From: Ridgeia piscesae
Lineage: Eukaryota; Annelida; Polychaeta; Sabellida; Siboglinidae
Assembly: GCA_025642075.2 (NCBI GenBank)
Contig: JAODUO010000537.1
Span: 506,001-570,000, forward strand
Length of the DNA stretch: 64,000 nt
Direction of reading: 5' to 3'
Shown: positions 24,501-31,654 of the stretch, one piece after another
Position numbering within the stretch: the stretch's first letter is position 1
Layout: every line of letters begins with the position of its first letter
Translations under genes and position numbers: made by a program
The notes under the pieces: model-generated
Seen by the model: only the letters and a program-made list of their open reading frames with translations
The model's database searches: none
Told to the model about the DNA's origin: nothing

Positions 24501-27286
24501 TTGTCATGGGATATCAAAGTATTGTATTGATTTAGTTAAATTATTCCATCTTGTAAATTCTCCCCGAACATTCTTTCATAAACATCATAAGGGATGAAAT
24601 GTGTATTTTCGTAAAACGACATGTAAATACACATCTTAAACGTCACTAAATAAATATGTCTTTGATATCACTAAATAAATATGTCTTTGATGTCACTAAA
24701 TAAATATGGCAACCTTTGAAGGTGGCTTGCAAACCATCGTGTTTTCAGGAATATGTTGGCATAGGAACCAAACCCTGCTTGTCCTGGAGAGGAATACAAG
24801 TAAACAAATGTGCCCAAAGTTTGTATGTTAATGTCAAAAGCACTGAGTAGTTTCATCTCCATATGAACCCAAAGGTACACGCATCCTGCCAAAATGCTTC
24901 CGTGCCGTGATTATAGAAAAAGGCAAGTAAGGTTCTTTGGTTCGCTTGACGTGTTCGCGCGATCATGTTTATGCGGTGACAAACTTGGTTCCATACAAAT
25001 GTACCCCTATGACTTCCTGTATTCGGTGAATGTCAGTATACATAGACAGAGGGCTTGAAAGATTCGGGTGGCCGAGCTAAGGCGGACGTGTCATGTTTTC
25101 TGCCAGTTTACAGTGGCATGAAGACTCCACCAATTGTGCTCAACAAGAGTAACGTACTGTTCAGTAACAAACTAGTGACGGGGATGATATGTCGACCCAC
25201 CGTAGCTGACATAGAATATATAGATACACATGGTATGTATTGCACGTTGCATTTTCATGCGAAAGGTATCAAGTGGACCCATTCTATATGTTGACTATTA
25301 CATCACTTACTCGTTGCTGTTTGTTTTCTAACCTTTTCCGGTGAAACCGTTACGTTTAGTTGGTAAACTTCTCAATGCTCACACATTAAACTGCATTATT
25401 AAATTATAGGGTAATGGTTGAATTTCATTGGAATTTTGTCTAAGTAGGTTGAAGTTGTTCTTAATAGCCACATGAATGTTATGTTCAGGTGTATCTAGGT
25501 TTATACACATAATGAGAACATGTAATAGACTTTACAAATAGGATAACATGTGTGATTGCTTTTATACACTAATATTTATAGAAACCTAGATACATAATGA
25601 AAACTATTTCAAATATATGATAATGGCAATGGATAAATGTTATAAACTGAATTCATGTAGACCATGGCTTATTGATCTGGTGGTGTGTGTGTAATAATTG
25701 GTAAACTTAATTGTTTCCATTAAAAACAATGCCTAAGATAACTAGTCAGTGACACTGTTTACAAACATAAAATAAAAAACTGTTTTATGTTTATAATTCA
25801 TATTTTTAGAACTATTCTCAAGCATTTTGTACAAGTCTTGGTTAGCGTCAAGCCAAATTAAAAACAATCATTATGTTAATTCAGTTCAGATTGACAGATG
25901 CCTTTCAGCATACGTGACGGGTGAGTGTACAACTAGAATGATATGACTATGTTGTATTGCAATTATTGCTGTCCAGAGTCTGTTAGTACCCAGGGTCATG
26001 TATTTGGAAAATACTTGGTGTTTTGTCAAGCCCAGCCACACAAAATCAGTGGAATTATTTTATGTGTAGGCTTTCAGGTGAAAAAGGTAGGTGTCAGAAT
26101 GCACACTTCATAAACGTCTAATGAACAATCTAGACACCCTCACAGGCTAATGTTGTATGCATCTGTCTATCACGATTATAAGACAATTTCACAGTTGCTT
26201 TCACACTAGCTATCCCTGATGCCAGGGACAAATGCTTATACAGGTCATGTGATTAATGTACATTGTATGAATGTTACATGAAAATTGTATGTTGTTAATG
26301 GCTAATGAAAAATATATGTTGCAGTTATGTGTCATGTACAACACATGTACTACTGACACACAACACACGTACAATGCACTAATGAGTCATGACAAATGAA
26401 TATTGCACTAATGTCACATGACATGTAGGTGTCACATAACACATGTTCGGTGCACTAATGTCACATAATAAATGTTTGGTGCACTAATATCCTATTAACA
26501 CATGTTTGGTGCATTATGTCACATGTTTGGTGCACTAATGTCACACAACACATATTTAGTTCAGTAATATCACACAACACATGTTTGGTGCACTAATGTC
26601 ACATGGCAAATGTTTGGTGCACTATTGTCACATGACACATTTTTAGTGTACCAATGTCACAAAACATGTGACATTCTTGTATAGTCAACCCCAGTAGTTT
26701 CACTGGTGTCAAAATGGTGCACATTTCAGTGCTTGTACCTTAACCACAAGTTCTGCTCCGTAGGTCTAGATGGCTGGAGGGTGCCAAGTATTCGCCCCCT
26801 CGAGACCCTGCATAATGCCCTCACCCTGAAGCAGGTAGAGAACCTGCTACTGAGGGTCACTGAGGTGCCCTTCACCACGCCCCAGTCGTCACCCACCAAC
26901 AGTCGGGCAGGGCTCCACCGAAGTACACAAAATGTCCGCTTTGCTTCTGAACTGAAACTGAAAACAGGTAGGCTGAGGCTAGAGAGGACGGCCATCATGC
27001 TATCTGCCATCAAGGCAGTGTCTCTTGGGGGGGGGCATGAAGACAACTGACGTCAAAGTCACCAGGTTTCGTTTTAGTGGATAGTGCTGCATTTTCGTTT
27101 TTGTTTGTATGTAAAGTTGACCAAACTGTGGAACAGTTTGTGTTTCTAGACTGATATAACTCAGTCTCTCGAATGTATGGGTGATTGATGAATGTAAGAA
27201 GATACTATAGGAATACTATTTGTTCATAGCAAATCCACATTAAAACAGGATACAGCCATATATATCATTCTATATATATATATATC

Positions 27287-27330
<44 letters not shown>

Positions 27331-29000
27331 TATGTGTGGTATATGTCTGGTGTGCTAATAAAACAATTTTATCCTAGCTTAATTGGTTTTATTTGGTTAT
27401 CCAAGGTAGAAGCAGCTTTCAGATTGTTAATACTGTCGTTTTATGTACATTTTTTATTTCTGATGTCAACAAGTGCAGTACCCATAATCAAATCAGATAG
27501 GAAGTTTCTTACCACCAATGCACATTGCTACAGAAGTCAACAGTGAACATACAACTGAATTTGGATAATAATGGTTCACTCTGCTATTCCCAGTACAAGT
27601 TCCTGGGTTTAATCATATATGACAAGAGATTCTTATACTGCTGTATAACATTTTTGTGTAGTATTTTCAGGCATGTTTGTTGAGCTTTGGCTATCAGGGT
27701 ATCCATATTAGAGTCAAGTTGTTTTCATCACTCAAATACATTATGTGTTTGTAATTTGAGTGACCATGTGCATTCTAGACTAGGAGCAAATGCTGTCAAT
27801 ATGATAATAATAAGTGCAGCACCATCTAACAAAAAGACACCAGGTGGCTATGATGTATAAACTATTTATGGATATTATGAAAGTGGCTCACTTGGCCCTC
27901 TTCATGCCCTGGGTGGTACATAAGCAAGAGCCAATGCTGTGCATCGGTAACCAGGGTTGATTAAACTCGATGTCGGCTCACAAGCCTTCATTTCCCATCC
28001 TGTCCTTTTTTTTAGCAACCTCCTGTGTGCCAGCACCAGGCAGCAGTACCCTGGCTGATCCTTCTGCACAACCCTGCATTTAAGCTCAACTAATGAACTC
28101 ACCCATGAGGAATGTGGTTGGTCTCAAGTCATGTAATTGATAATTTTGGGTCATTTCAGCCACACGGTGCTCATGTTACTTGCAGAGTTTGGGATGTTGA
28201 AGCAAATATTTGAATACACGAGACCATTCAGCTGCCCGTGTGATTGGGTGAACAGGTCGTTGTACCGAGATTCCCAAAAATTGTTTATCCATCTTCAGGT
28301 TGGGGTGGGTATTTGTGCTGCTCTCACGGATGACGCAGTCGCGGCTGGCAAACTTAATTGCTAGTTCATATAGGCAGTGCACCGGTGCACATCAGCGAAT
28401 ATGTCACATCCTTATGTTCTTTATTGTTGACAGTATTGTGCCAAAATCCCTCAATAACCATCCAGACACTTGTTCTGGCGGGTTTGTTAGTCTTGCTGTC
28501 AGCTTCCTGCACATGGAGTCATAATATAGAAGTCCACCAATAGTGTAGACTGGGATGTACTTTCCATAGGAATCGGATGCCCAAAGTGAGATAATGATTG
28601 ATTTTATTTGGGTATGAACTAAAAAAAATCTGGGGTTACAAATTTTTAGACACCTGTAAGGCCCAAAATCCAAGATGGCCGCCATCACTCAGGGAAAATA
28701 CAGAAAATGGCATATCTCTGGAACTACTTGACCAACTTCGATGATGTTAGACTCTATTATATGGTTTTCAAACATACCTGATGATCTGTAATATATTTCA
28801 GGTCACGGTCATACAAGAAGGTCAAGGTAAAGGTCATTTTTGACTGGTTTAAAGTTGAAAGTCATGCAGTAAGGTCAAAACAAAGGTCAACGTATGATGA
28901 ACATTCAATAAAATCGAATTATAATAATTAGGTCATGTTACAATTTTTTTTAATTACAGCATTATACTAGAATACAAATATACAAACACCAAGAAGGCAC

Positions 29001-29036
<36 letters not shown>

Positions 29037-31654
29037 GTTCATGTTCAAAATCTGAATACAAATAAGCAAATAGAAGTAATTTCCAATAATGAACTGCACT
29101 GGATGTCAAGCAACCTATTTAATATTGTCCTGAAACACCTACATGGAGATACACAGACAACACATTGAATAAGTTTAAATGTTGGCGAATTTGTTTAGGT
29201 TAGATTCTTTAAACATACATATACAACACATCTATCATGGAACATGCCATGTAGAACACTTAGTGAGTTAAAGCAGTGGTACACAATCTTCTGATAGTGT
29301 CATCCTTGTTCACCTCCTGCAACAGTCATACATCATCTTCATCTGCTATCATCCTGTAGTCAGGAAGGTTGCTGCAATCCGAAGTGTGGCATTTGCAGAG
29401 AGCAGGGGAGGTTGTTCTTCTTGCATGAGCAGTGACCCTTGCAAGATGTCTTGCAACCACATTTGATCAGTTCCAAGACGGCAACTGGTGCTGGTTTGTA
29501 GAGACACGGGACTGGGACATACTCGTCCCTGGCAAACATCCATCCATTTTTCTCTAAGGGGCAGTAGGCATAGGTGAGTTGTTGTATAGCTTTTGCCCCT
29601 CCTAGCCACAAAGTTGGTGCGTAAGATATGGGGCATCAGTGTTGCTCTGGTCGGAGGAAGCTTCTACAACATTCTTGGTAATATTGTACTGGAGGAATAC
29701 TAAGGATCGAAGAAACAAATGGTGGTCGTGAAAGGTACCAGTTCAGATCAATCAACCCTACTCCTTGGCTGAGTCGATGTCCACTCGCAATCATGAGGAG
29801 GCAGACACCATGATTCCTTTGCATGTAATTGATGCCACCGGTGACTCCTCTCTGAGAGGCATAGATGTGTGGTCGCCTGACACTGACGCACTGATCTTGC
29901 TGATGGACCTTGTGGCTCACCAAGCTCAATTTCCTCACTGGAAAAGGCGACAAGTGTTGATCGATCACCATTCATGAGCGTGTGAGTGTCATTGGCTGAG
30001 AGAAGTGTCAAGGTCTGATTTGTTTCCATAACTTCACAGGTGCAGATTGGGGGAGGAAATTTGTTGGCATCTCAAAGAAGAGTTGGATCACCTCGTACGT
30101 ATCCTTGCCCAATGATGACCCCATCATCTCTGCCTTCCAACTCCTTGGCGAAGGGATGCTCACAAGCCACGATCTGGTGGATGGTGAGCTGCCCGAAGAA
30201 GTGCGGCCCATCGAGAAGTTTGTTTGATCAGTATACAACTCTGGGGGTGCAACTACCATACCAGCTTTGCATTGGGAACTAGGTCCAGGAATCATCTGGA
30301 GGGCGAGAAGCTTCCTCCAACCAGAGCAACACAGATGCCCCATATCTTACGCACCAACATTGTGTTTATAAAGTACAAAAGCTGTACCCATGCCTACTGC
30401 CCCTAGAGGAAAACGGATGGATGCTTGCCGGGGATGAGTATGTCCCAGTCAAGGGTCACTGCTCATGCAAAAAGTACAACCTCCCTTGCACTGCTCTCTG
30501 CAAATGCCCTAATTCTGATTGTAGCAACCTTCCTGACTACAGGATGATAGCAGCTGAAGATGATGTATGTGACTGTTGCAGGAGGATGAACAAGGATGAC
30601 ACTATCAGAAGATTGTGTACCACTGATTTATCTCACTAAGTGTTCTACATGGCATGTTCCATGATAGATGTGTTGTATATGTATGTTTAAATAATTGAAT
30701 CTTTAGACATTTAATTTTCGCCCAAATTTAAACTTATTCGGTGTGTTGTCTGTGAATCTCCACGTAGGTGTTTCAGAACAAAATTAAACAGGTTGCCCAA
30801 CATGTAGTGGCAGCGCAGTTCATTATTAGTAATTACTTCTATTTGCTTATTTGTATTCAGATTTTGACCTTGAACCTGAACTTCTGTATATACATACATG
30901 TCCCTCCTTGTTGTTGGTATTCTAGTATTATGCTGTAATTAAAAAATTGTAACATGACCTAATCATATGGTGATCTTTGTTTTGACCTTACTGCCTGACT
31001 TTGATCACCAATCGACTTGAAACCAGTCAAAATGGCCTTGACATTCTTGCATGACCTTGACCTACTATCGACCTGAAACATATTCAAGATGATCAGGCAC
31101 GTTTGAAAACCCTACAATTGAGTCTAGCATCATTGAAGTTGGTCAAGTAGTTCCAGAGATATGCCATTTTTTTTTTCCATGAATGACGGTGGCCATCTTG
31201 GATTTTGGGCCTTACAGGTTTCTAAAAATGTGTAACCCAAGATTTATGTTTAGTTCATACCCAAATAAAGTCAAATCAATCACTATCTCACTTTGGACAT
31301 CCGATTCCTACGGGACTGTGAAATCCATACATGCTGGTCTGCACTATAAAGACCATTTCTAGTGTATAGTCTCAACCTTGTTTTCTTTATTCTCGTGCAT
31401 TTTGTGTGAATAAATTATGTACTGTGGTGTATTTTGTAGGAGAAACAGAAAAATCGGAACGGTCGTACATTGCAAGTAAAGACTGCATCATGTCACCCCA
31501 GACGATGGCAAAGATGCACAGCAACCTAAAGGAGACTGGACAAAAACAAGAAACGCCCGGGCACAGGAATCTGAAGGAGACTGATGAACAAAAACAACAA
31601 ACACCCGAGTCTTCAGTAATGGAGACGAGCGTATGCTCAGAAAGTGATTTGTAA
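1594..31654 (+). CDS. PPIP5K: PPIP5K/VIP1 inositol pyrophosphate kinase, C-terminal half (gene-level entry)
   Basis: This is the 3' part of a bifunctional diphosphoinositol pentakisphosphate kinase. The family phosphorylates InsP6 and InsP7 with an N-terminal ATP-grasp kinase and carries a histidine-acid-phosphatase-like domain behind it. The window starts inside the phosphatase-like domain, so the kinase part and start codon lie upstream. Exons read here: 1594-1660, 3663-3804, 4646-4872, 5961-6085, 6947-7061, 11185-11292, 11964-12086, 15467-15787, 20989-21175, 21516-21671, 23246-23320, 25107-25232, 26764-26967, 31440-31654, plus five optional 66-nt copies at 16.7-20.7 kb. All phases join; without the optional copies they give 729 residues and a stop. 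Hallmarks are [46 protein letters not shown] and, near the end, [18 protein letters not shown]. The vertebrate segment between ELHFSPGA and the serine-rich tail was not found. The final intron holds a large transposon. Confidence 0.95.
1661..3662 (+). other. PPIP5K intron with 30-bp minisatellite and a 75-bp duplication
   Basis: This intron contains the 30-bp array at about 2175-2955. Near 3110-3260 a segment of about 75 bp occurs twice in imperfect form (both copies contain CATATTTTGCCATA). No other coding signal was seen. Confidence 0.8.
2175..2955. repeat. 30-bp minisatellite, about 26 copies
   Basis: The unit is about GGATGTACTGGAGTTAGATT followed by GTCTGACAGT. Because 30 is divisible by three, several frames stay open and read as [14 protein letters not shown] repeats; these are not genes. 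The left part (2190-2380) has a 60-bp higher-order period: units with GTACTGGAGTTAGACGG alternate with units with GTAATGGAGTTAGATTG. The right part is more uniform, with some degenerate units after 2780. Confidence 0.95.
3663..3804 (+). CDS. PPIP5K: PPIP5K exon (LSPTGS motif)
   Basis: The exon lies between GCTTTCAG and GATG|GTCAGC. It starts [20 protein letters not shown] and continues through a region matching the PPIP5K phosphatase-like domain (vertebrate LTPSGSISLIKSM). It ends in phase 1; the last G joins AG of the next exon to give Glu. Confidence 0.93.
3805..4645 (+). other. PPIP5K intron, no feature seen
   Basis: This is AT-rich intronic sequence. The string TGTGAGAGTGAAGCGTGT near 4275 recurs inside the repeat units at 5.0-5.4 kb, suggesting that array recruited a nearby intronic fragment. 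Otherwise I see nothing in it. Confidence 0.7.
4646..4872 (+). CDS. PPIP5K: PPIP5K exon (core of phosphatase-like domain)
   Basis: The acceptor is TTTGCACAG and the donor is CCACAG|GTAAAT. The exon encodes [20 protein letters not shown], then [16 protein letters not shown], and ends MADIVIPQ. These are among the most conserved stretches of the VIP1/PPIP5K phosphatase-like domain. Length 227 nt, phase 1 in and phase 0 out. Confidence 0.96.
4895..5960. repeat. Exon-derived minisatellite carrying copies of the next exon's 3' splice site
   Basis: About 17-18 tandem copies precede the exon at 5961. The proximal unit (about 5390-5960) is 57 bp: CAGTGTATCTGTCTGTAG, then GAATATGGGATCACAAAGGA and TGAGAAGGTGTTGATTGCT. 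This is the real acceptor plus the first 42 or so bases of the exon. Distal units (about 5000-5390) are about 81 bp, carry an extra TGTGAGAGTGAAGCGTGT segment, and have mostly lost the AG (TGTATGAGTAC in place of TGTAGGAATAT). The array ends in the functional exon itself. Confidence 0.93.
5961..6085 (+). CDS. PPIP5K: PPIP5K exon with a GC donor
   Basis: The exon starts after CTGTCTGTAG with [20 protein letters not shown] and ends DSTRLDS plus AG. Directly before it, Q-E-Y-G-I-T-K is the conserved family junction. The only donor that fits the reading frame is AG|GCAAGT, a GC-AG intron. The leftover AG joins G of the next exon to make Arg. The exon's first half is the template of the upstream minisatellite. 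Confidence 0.93.
6086..6946 (+). other. PPIP5K GC-AG intron
   Basis: The intron begins GCAAGTC and ends TTTGCAG. Near 6225-6305 is a segment (GTTGTGCCTCGTGGTAAT then CGAGGCGCGTTATACATT) that looks like a small dispersed element, but no terminal repeats could be defined. Around 6770 and 6855 a TTTATTTCTGTTTT-rich string is duplicated. Confidence 0.6.
6947..7061 (+). CDS. PPIP5K: PPIP5K exon with [10 protein letters not shown] motif
   Basis: The exon lies between TTTGCAG and GTTGAT|GTAAGC. It encodes a [20 protein letters not shown] stretch followed by [18 protein letters not shown]. This aligns with the SESHVHSLL site of animal PPIP5Ks, where acid phosphatases have a catalytic His-Asp; here, as in the family, the Asp is replaced (His-Ile). 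Phase 2 in, 0 out. Confidence 0.95.
7062..8219 (+). other. PPIP5K intron, left part, mosaic of dispersed repeat fragments
   Basis: No coding signal. AGCCTTGATTA followed by CCCTCACA-like text occurs at about 7163 and 7427. The string GGCCCGACTTCGATTG near 7603 is roughly inverted by CAATCGAAGTCGGCC near 8048, suggesting a degraded element. At about 8110-8170 the text GCATGGTAGATCTG, GGGGGACACAAGTTCAATTC resembles the 3' half of a tRNA with a B-box-like GTTCAATTCC, as in tRNA-derived SINEs. Confidence 0.5.
8220..10930. repeat. 14-bp satellite, about 190 copies
   Basis: The unit is TGTCTGGTCTCTTC. Because 14 is not a multiple of three and the unit lacks stops in this phase set, all three + strand frames stay open; the reading cycles every 42 nt ([14 protein letters not shown]). 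The long open frames (up to 1002 codons) are therefore artefacts. Variants are clustered: GGTGTCTTC units mainly left of 9130, and CCGTCTGG and TACTGTCTGG units in blocks near 9330-9510, 10130-10260 and 10530-10860, which points to block duplications. A few 9-13 bp indels break the register. Confidence 0.97.
10931..11184 (+). other. Intron remainder with LINE/SINE-like tail
   Basis: After the satellite comes unique-looking sequence containing CACGGGGTCAGGCTCCCAGT and GCCATCGAGCAGTGTCATTG, ending in AAATAAATAAATA near 11125. The short A-rich tandem tail looks like the 3' end of a SINE or LINE-mobilised element. Confidence 0.45.
11185..11292 (+). CDS. PPIP5K: PPIP5K exon ([14 protein letters not shown])
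   Basis: The exon lies between GTGCTTGCAG and ACCAAG|GTAAGT, 108 nt, phase 0-0. It reads [20 protein letters not shown], then [16 protein letters not shown], nearly identical to the conserved animal PPIP5K segment at the end of the phosphatase-like domain. Confidence 0.97.
11293..11963 (+). other. PPIP5K intron with GT-rich microsatellite
   Basis: A GT/TG-rich tract covers about 11625-11870, with a nearly pure (GT)n at about 11752-11797. The acceptor of the next exon sits behind GTGTGTGTGCAG, an unusually purine-interrupted 3' splice site. Confidence 0.85.
11964..12086 (+). CDS. PPIP5K: PPIP5K exon ([13 protein letters not shown])
   Basis: The exon lies between GTGTGCAG and AAGAAG|GTACCC, 123 nt, phase 0-0. 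It starts [18 protein letters not shown], the strongly conserved end of the phosphatase-like domain, and continues into a lysine-rich stretch ending KEKK. The junction DPTK to DVQSEERF matches vertebrate DPNKDLSSEERF. Confidence 0.97.
12530..13975. repeat. 31-bp minisatellite, about 46 copies
   Basis: The consensus is CCCCTATTGACTGCTGTTAC then TTCTGACACTG. Two common alleles of the first bases alternate irregularly (CCCCTATTGA, and CCACTACTGA or CCGCTACTGA). Units near 13560-13640 and 13960 are disrupted, the former by an ATCATATAACATGTCC insertion whose text recurs just beyond the array (ATCATAGATAAACATGTCC near 14010). Confidence 0.95.
14240..14860 (+). pseudogene. Degraded Myb/SANT-like transposon protein remnant with A-rich tail
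   Basis: Reading across frames, a [20 protein letters not shown] followed by [11 protein letters not shown] stretch at about 14508-14610 has the look of a Myb/SANT-like or MADF-type DNA-binding domain, as in Harbinger-type transposon accessory proteins. Frames shift and stops follow. A run of 14 A lies at about 14837-14850. Sequence from 14241 is open but unrecognised. The family call rests on the [12 protein letters not shown] motif only. Confidence 0.4.
15467..15787 (+). CDS. PPIP5K: PPIP5K exon with polyglutamine tract and Ser-rich tail
   Basis: The acceptor is CTACTCCAG and the donor is ACAAAA|GTGAGT; 107 codons, phase 0-0. It begins with about 22 residues that are almost all Gln (encoded by mixed CAG/CAA, one Glu inside, then PQIQ), followed by [20 protein letters not shown], a Ser-rich low-complexity stretch and [20 protein letters not shown]. 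This is the poorly conserved C-terminal tail of PPIP5K. Codon use is GC-rich compared with flanking introns, which supports real coding. Placement in the gene rests on phase and order. Confidence 0.85.
15788..16714 (+). repeat. 23-bp minisatellite block 1 and upstream part of cassette unit 1
   Basis: From about 15975 to 16560 there are about 25 copies of a 23-bp unit, AGTAGCTATAACCAGTGGTA plus TTC. It is followed by a unique segment (about 16555-16714) that precedes every cassette copy: CACTTCGATGTGGCTCGTCA, then GTCTTCTATCAAAGTGACAC and TTTGTGTTTCGCAG. Confidence 0.92.
16715..16780 (+). CDS. PPIP5K: PPIP5K optional cassette exon, copy 1
   Basis: 66 nt between TTTCGCAG and TCAAAG|GTAAAG, phase 0-0. 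It encodes [20 protein letters not shown] plus SK. Sequence and splice sites duplicate the 5' part of the exon at 20989. If the donor is not used, the frame stops about 13 codons later (TAG at 16817). Whether it is spliced into mRNA cannot be seen here. Confidence 0.6.
16781..17778 (+). repeat. 23-bp minisatellite block 2 and upstream part of cassette unit 2
   Basis: About 34 copies of the 23-bp unit cover 16815-17600, followed by a nearly identical copy of the pre-cassette segment. The ends of blocks 1 and 2 are almost the same over more than 200 bp (from the AAACAGTGGTATTCAG region onward), so the whole unit of about 1.06 kb was duplicated. Confidence 0.92.
17779..17844 (+). CDS. PPIP5K: PPIP5K optional cassette exon, copy 2
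   Basis: 66 nt between TTTCGCAG and TCAAAG|GTAAAG, phase 0-0. It encodes [20 protein letters not shown] plus SK, identical in protein to the parental exon start at 20989. Same caveat on use as copy 1. Confidence 0.6.
17845..18792 (+). repeat. 23-bp minisatellite block 3 (variant units) and upstream part of cassette unit 3
   Basis: From about 17880 to 18625 there are about 32 units in a higher-order pattern: AAGTAGCAATAACCAATGAT, ATTAAGTAACAACAACCAGT and GATGTTAAGTAGCTATAACC variants alternate regularly, giving a period of about 69 bp (three 23-bp units). The pre-cassette segment follows with a shortened TACTATTA run. Confidence 0.9.
18793..18858 (+). CDS. PPIP5K: PPIP5K optional cassette exon, copy 3
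   Basis: 66 nt between TTTCGCAG and TCAAAG|GTAAAG, phase 0-0. It differs from copy 2 by an Asp to Val change (TTKVSK). It is followed by GGATCATAAAAGACCC, closer to the parental exon continuation than copies 1 and 2. Confidence 0.6.
19140..19205 (+). CDS. PPIP5K: PPIP5K optional cassette exon, copy 4
   Basis: 66 nt between TTTCGCAG and TCAAAG|GTAAAG, phase 0-0. It carries Pro to Thr (QSRTTDTSK). It lies only 347 bp from copy 3, with just a few 23-bp units between them. The next copy was separated from it by a transposon insertion. Confidence 0.6.
19372..20574. mobile_element. DNA transposon with imperfect terminal inverted repeats, inserted between cassette copies 4 and 5
   Basis: The left end reads TATGTGATCTTTTCTAAC then ATCACATGT; the reverse complement of the right end reads TATGTGACCTGTTCTAAC then GTCACATGT. 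Sixteen of the first 18 bases match. The 1.2 kb interior has only short open frames without recognisable domains. An internal TACCCGTCCA / TGGACGGGTA-like inverted motif lies near 19905-19970. It is probably a non-autonomous element; the superfamily is not determined and no target-site duplication was identified. Confidence 0.7.
20675..20740 (+). CDS. PPIP5K: PPIP5K optional cassette exon, copy 5
   Basis: 66 nt between TTTCGCAG and TCAAAG|GTAAAG, phase 0-0. It encodes [20 protein letters not shown] plus SK. It lies 314 bp upstream of the parental exon. Removing the 1.2 kb transposon leaves about 330 bp between copies 4 and 5, the same spacing as the other short units. Confidence 0.6.
20989..21175 (+). 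CDS. PPIP5K: PPIP5K exon, parental full-length form of the cassette
   Basis: The exon lies between TTTCACAG and GCTGAAG|GTCAGT, 187 nt, phase 0 in and 1 out. It begins [20 protein letters not shown], then continues [20 protein letters not shown] and onward to SSLGNAE. The AAG|GTAAAG that ends each cassette copy is internal here and reads as Lys-Val-Lys. Its use in this exon would break the frame with the next exon. Lys/Thr/Ser-rich, presumably disordered tail. Confidence 0.85.
21516..21671 (+). CDS. PPIP5K: PPIP5K exon (acidic/coiled tail segment)
   Basis: The exon lies between TTTGCCAG and ACACAGA|GTCAGT, 156 nt, phase 1-1. It reads [20 protein letters not shown], then [20 protein letters not shown] and a basic end. 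Phase agrees on both sides, and GC-rich codon use contrasts with the flanks. No domain is recognised. Confidence 0.85.
21672..23245 (+). repeat. PPIP5K intron with 74-bp tandem repeat
   Basis: From 22452 to about 22780 there are four near-identical 74-bp units (starts 22452, 22526, 22600, 22674) and a degenerate fifth. The unit contains CTGCCTTCTCTTGAATGTGT and CTGGTGTTAACCCTTTGTCT. Older diverged copies of the same unit lie at about 21700-21910, separated by unrelated sequence. Confidence 0.9.
23246..23320 (+). CDS. PPIP5K: PPIP5K exon ([15 protein letters not shown])
   Basis: The exon lies between GTTTCACAG and AAGAAAG|GTAGGC, 75 nt, phase 1-1. It encodes [20 protein letters not shown] then LGDKK. 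The GLFS-x-S-L-LG core aligns with the GLFSTSVLGG region of vertebrate PPIP5Ks. Confidence 0.88.
23321..25106 (+). other. PPIP5K intron, no gene seen
   Basis: AT-rich intron. Near 24640-24710 a 25-bp string, TCACTAAATAAATATGTCTT plus TGATA, occurs about three times. Nothing else stands out. Confidence 0.7.
25107..25232 (+). CDS. PPIP5K: Probable additional PPIP5K exon
   Basis: This 126-nt segment lies between TTTTCTGCCAG and ACACATG|GTATGT, both good splice sites. It is open in the phase 1-1 frame that joins the flanking exons, and reads [20 protein letters not shown], then [20 protein letters not shown]. Codon use (AAC, AAG, CTC, GTG) is exon-like. I cannot match it to a vertebrate segment; it may be lineage-specific or alternatively spliced. 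Confidence 0.62.
25233..26763 (+). other. PPIP5K intron with degenerate tandem repeat
   Basis: AT-rich intron. From about 26340 to 26670 there are about ten degenerate copies of a roughly 28-bp unit around ATGTTTGGTGCACTAATGTC plus ACA. Nothing else seen. Confidence 0.8.
26764..26967 (+). CDS. PPIP5K: PPIP5K exon ([18 protein letters not shown])
   Basis: The exon lies between GCTCCGTAG and AAAACAG|GTAGGC, 204 nt, phase 1-1. It encodes [20 protein letters not shown], then TLKQVENLL. This matches the conserved C-terminal motif of animal PPIP5Ks (vertebrate [18 protein letters not shown]). The rest is Ser/Thr/Pro-rich and ends SELKLKT. Confidence 0.96.
29349..29640 (-). pseudogene. Left-arm copy of Cys-rich (CXC/TSO1-like) element protein, C-terminus
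   Basis: On the minus strand the text reads, across frames, PHILRTNFV, then [20 protein letters not shown], then [20 protein letters not shown]. The Cys spacing [20 protein letters not shown] resembles a tesmin/TSO1-type CXC zinc-binding motif. It is frameshifted near 29590 and lacks the rest of the gene. Confidence 0.6.
29740..30639 (+). pseudogene. Central and right-arm remnant of the same element protein
   Basis: The first stretch (about 29765-29975) includes [40 protein letters not shown]. After a frameshift the text continues (about 30020-30230) with [21 protein letters not shown] reading, a stop near 30227, then PHILRTNIV near 30337. The last frame (30421-30639) ends [20 protein letters not shown] then [25 protein letters not shown] and a stop. 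Compared with the left arm it lacks about 66 nt covering the first CXC cysteines. The family is widespread in invertebrate mobile elements from memory, but I cannot name its superfamily. Confidence 0.55.
31440..31654 (+). CDS. PPIP5K: PPIP5K terminal exon
   Basis: The acceptor is TATTTTGTAG; 215 nt in phase 1 to a TAA at 31652-31654. It begins [20 protein letters not shown] and contains two related segments, [13 protein letters not shown] and [14 protein letters not shown], a small internal duplication, ending SVCSESDL. Hydrophilic disordered tail. Confidence 0.88.

Larger units (their letters stand above)
28540..31350. mobile_element. Palindromic (long inverted repeat) transposon with CXC-type Cys-rich protein gene
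   Basis: The left arm (about 28540-29640) and right arm (about 30330-31350) are diverged inverted copies over about 1 kb. Examples: GGCCCAAAATCCAAGATGGC near 28660 against its reverse complement near 31195, and ACTTTCCATAGGAATCGG against CCGATTCCTACGGGA. The middle (about 29640-30330) is single-copy. The arms carry the 3' part of a gene in both orientations, and (AT)n lies at about 29006-29030. Terminal inverted repeats longer than 700 bp are present; the exact ends and target duplication could not be fixed. Confidence 0.8.
26968..31439 (+). other. PPIP5K last intron
   Basis: The intron holds an (AT)n microsatellite at about 27260-27328 and the palindromic transposon at about 28540-31350. 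The stretch 27330-28540 shows no coding or repeat signal that I can support. Confidence 0.75.
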
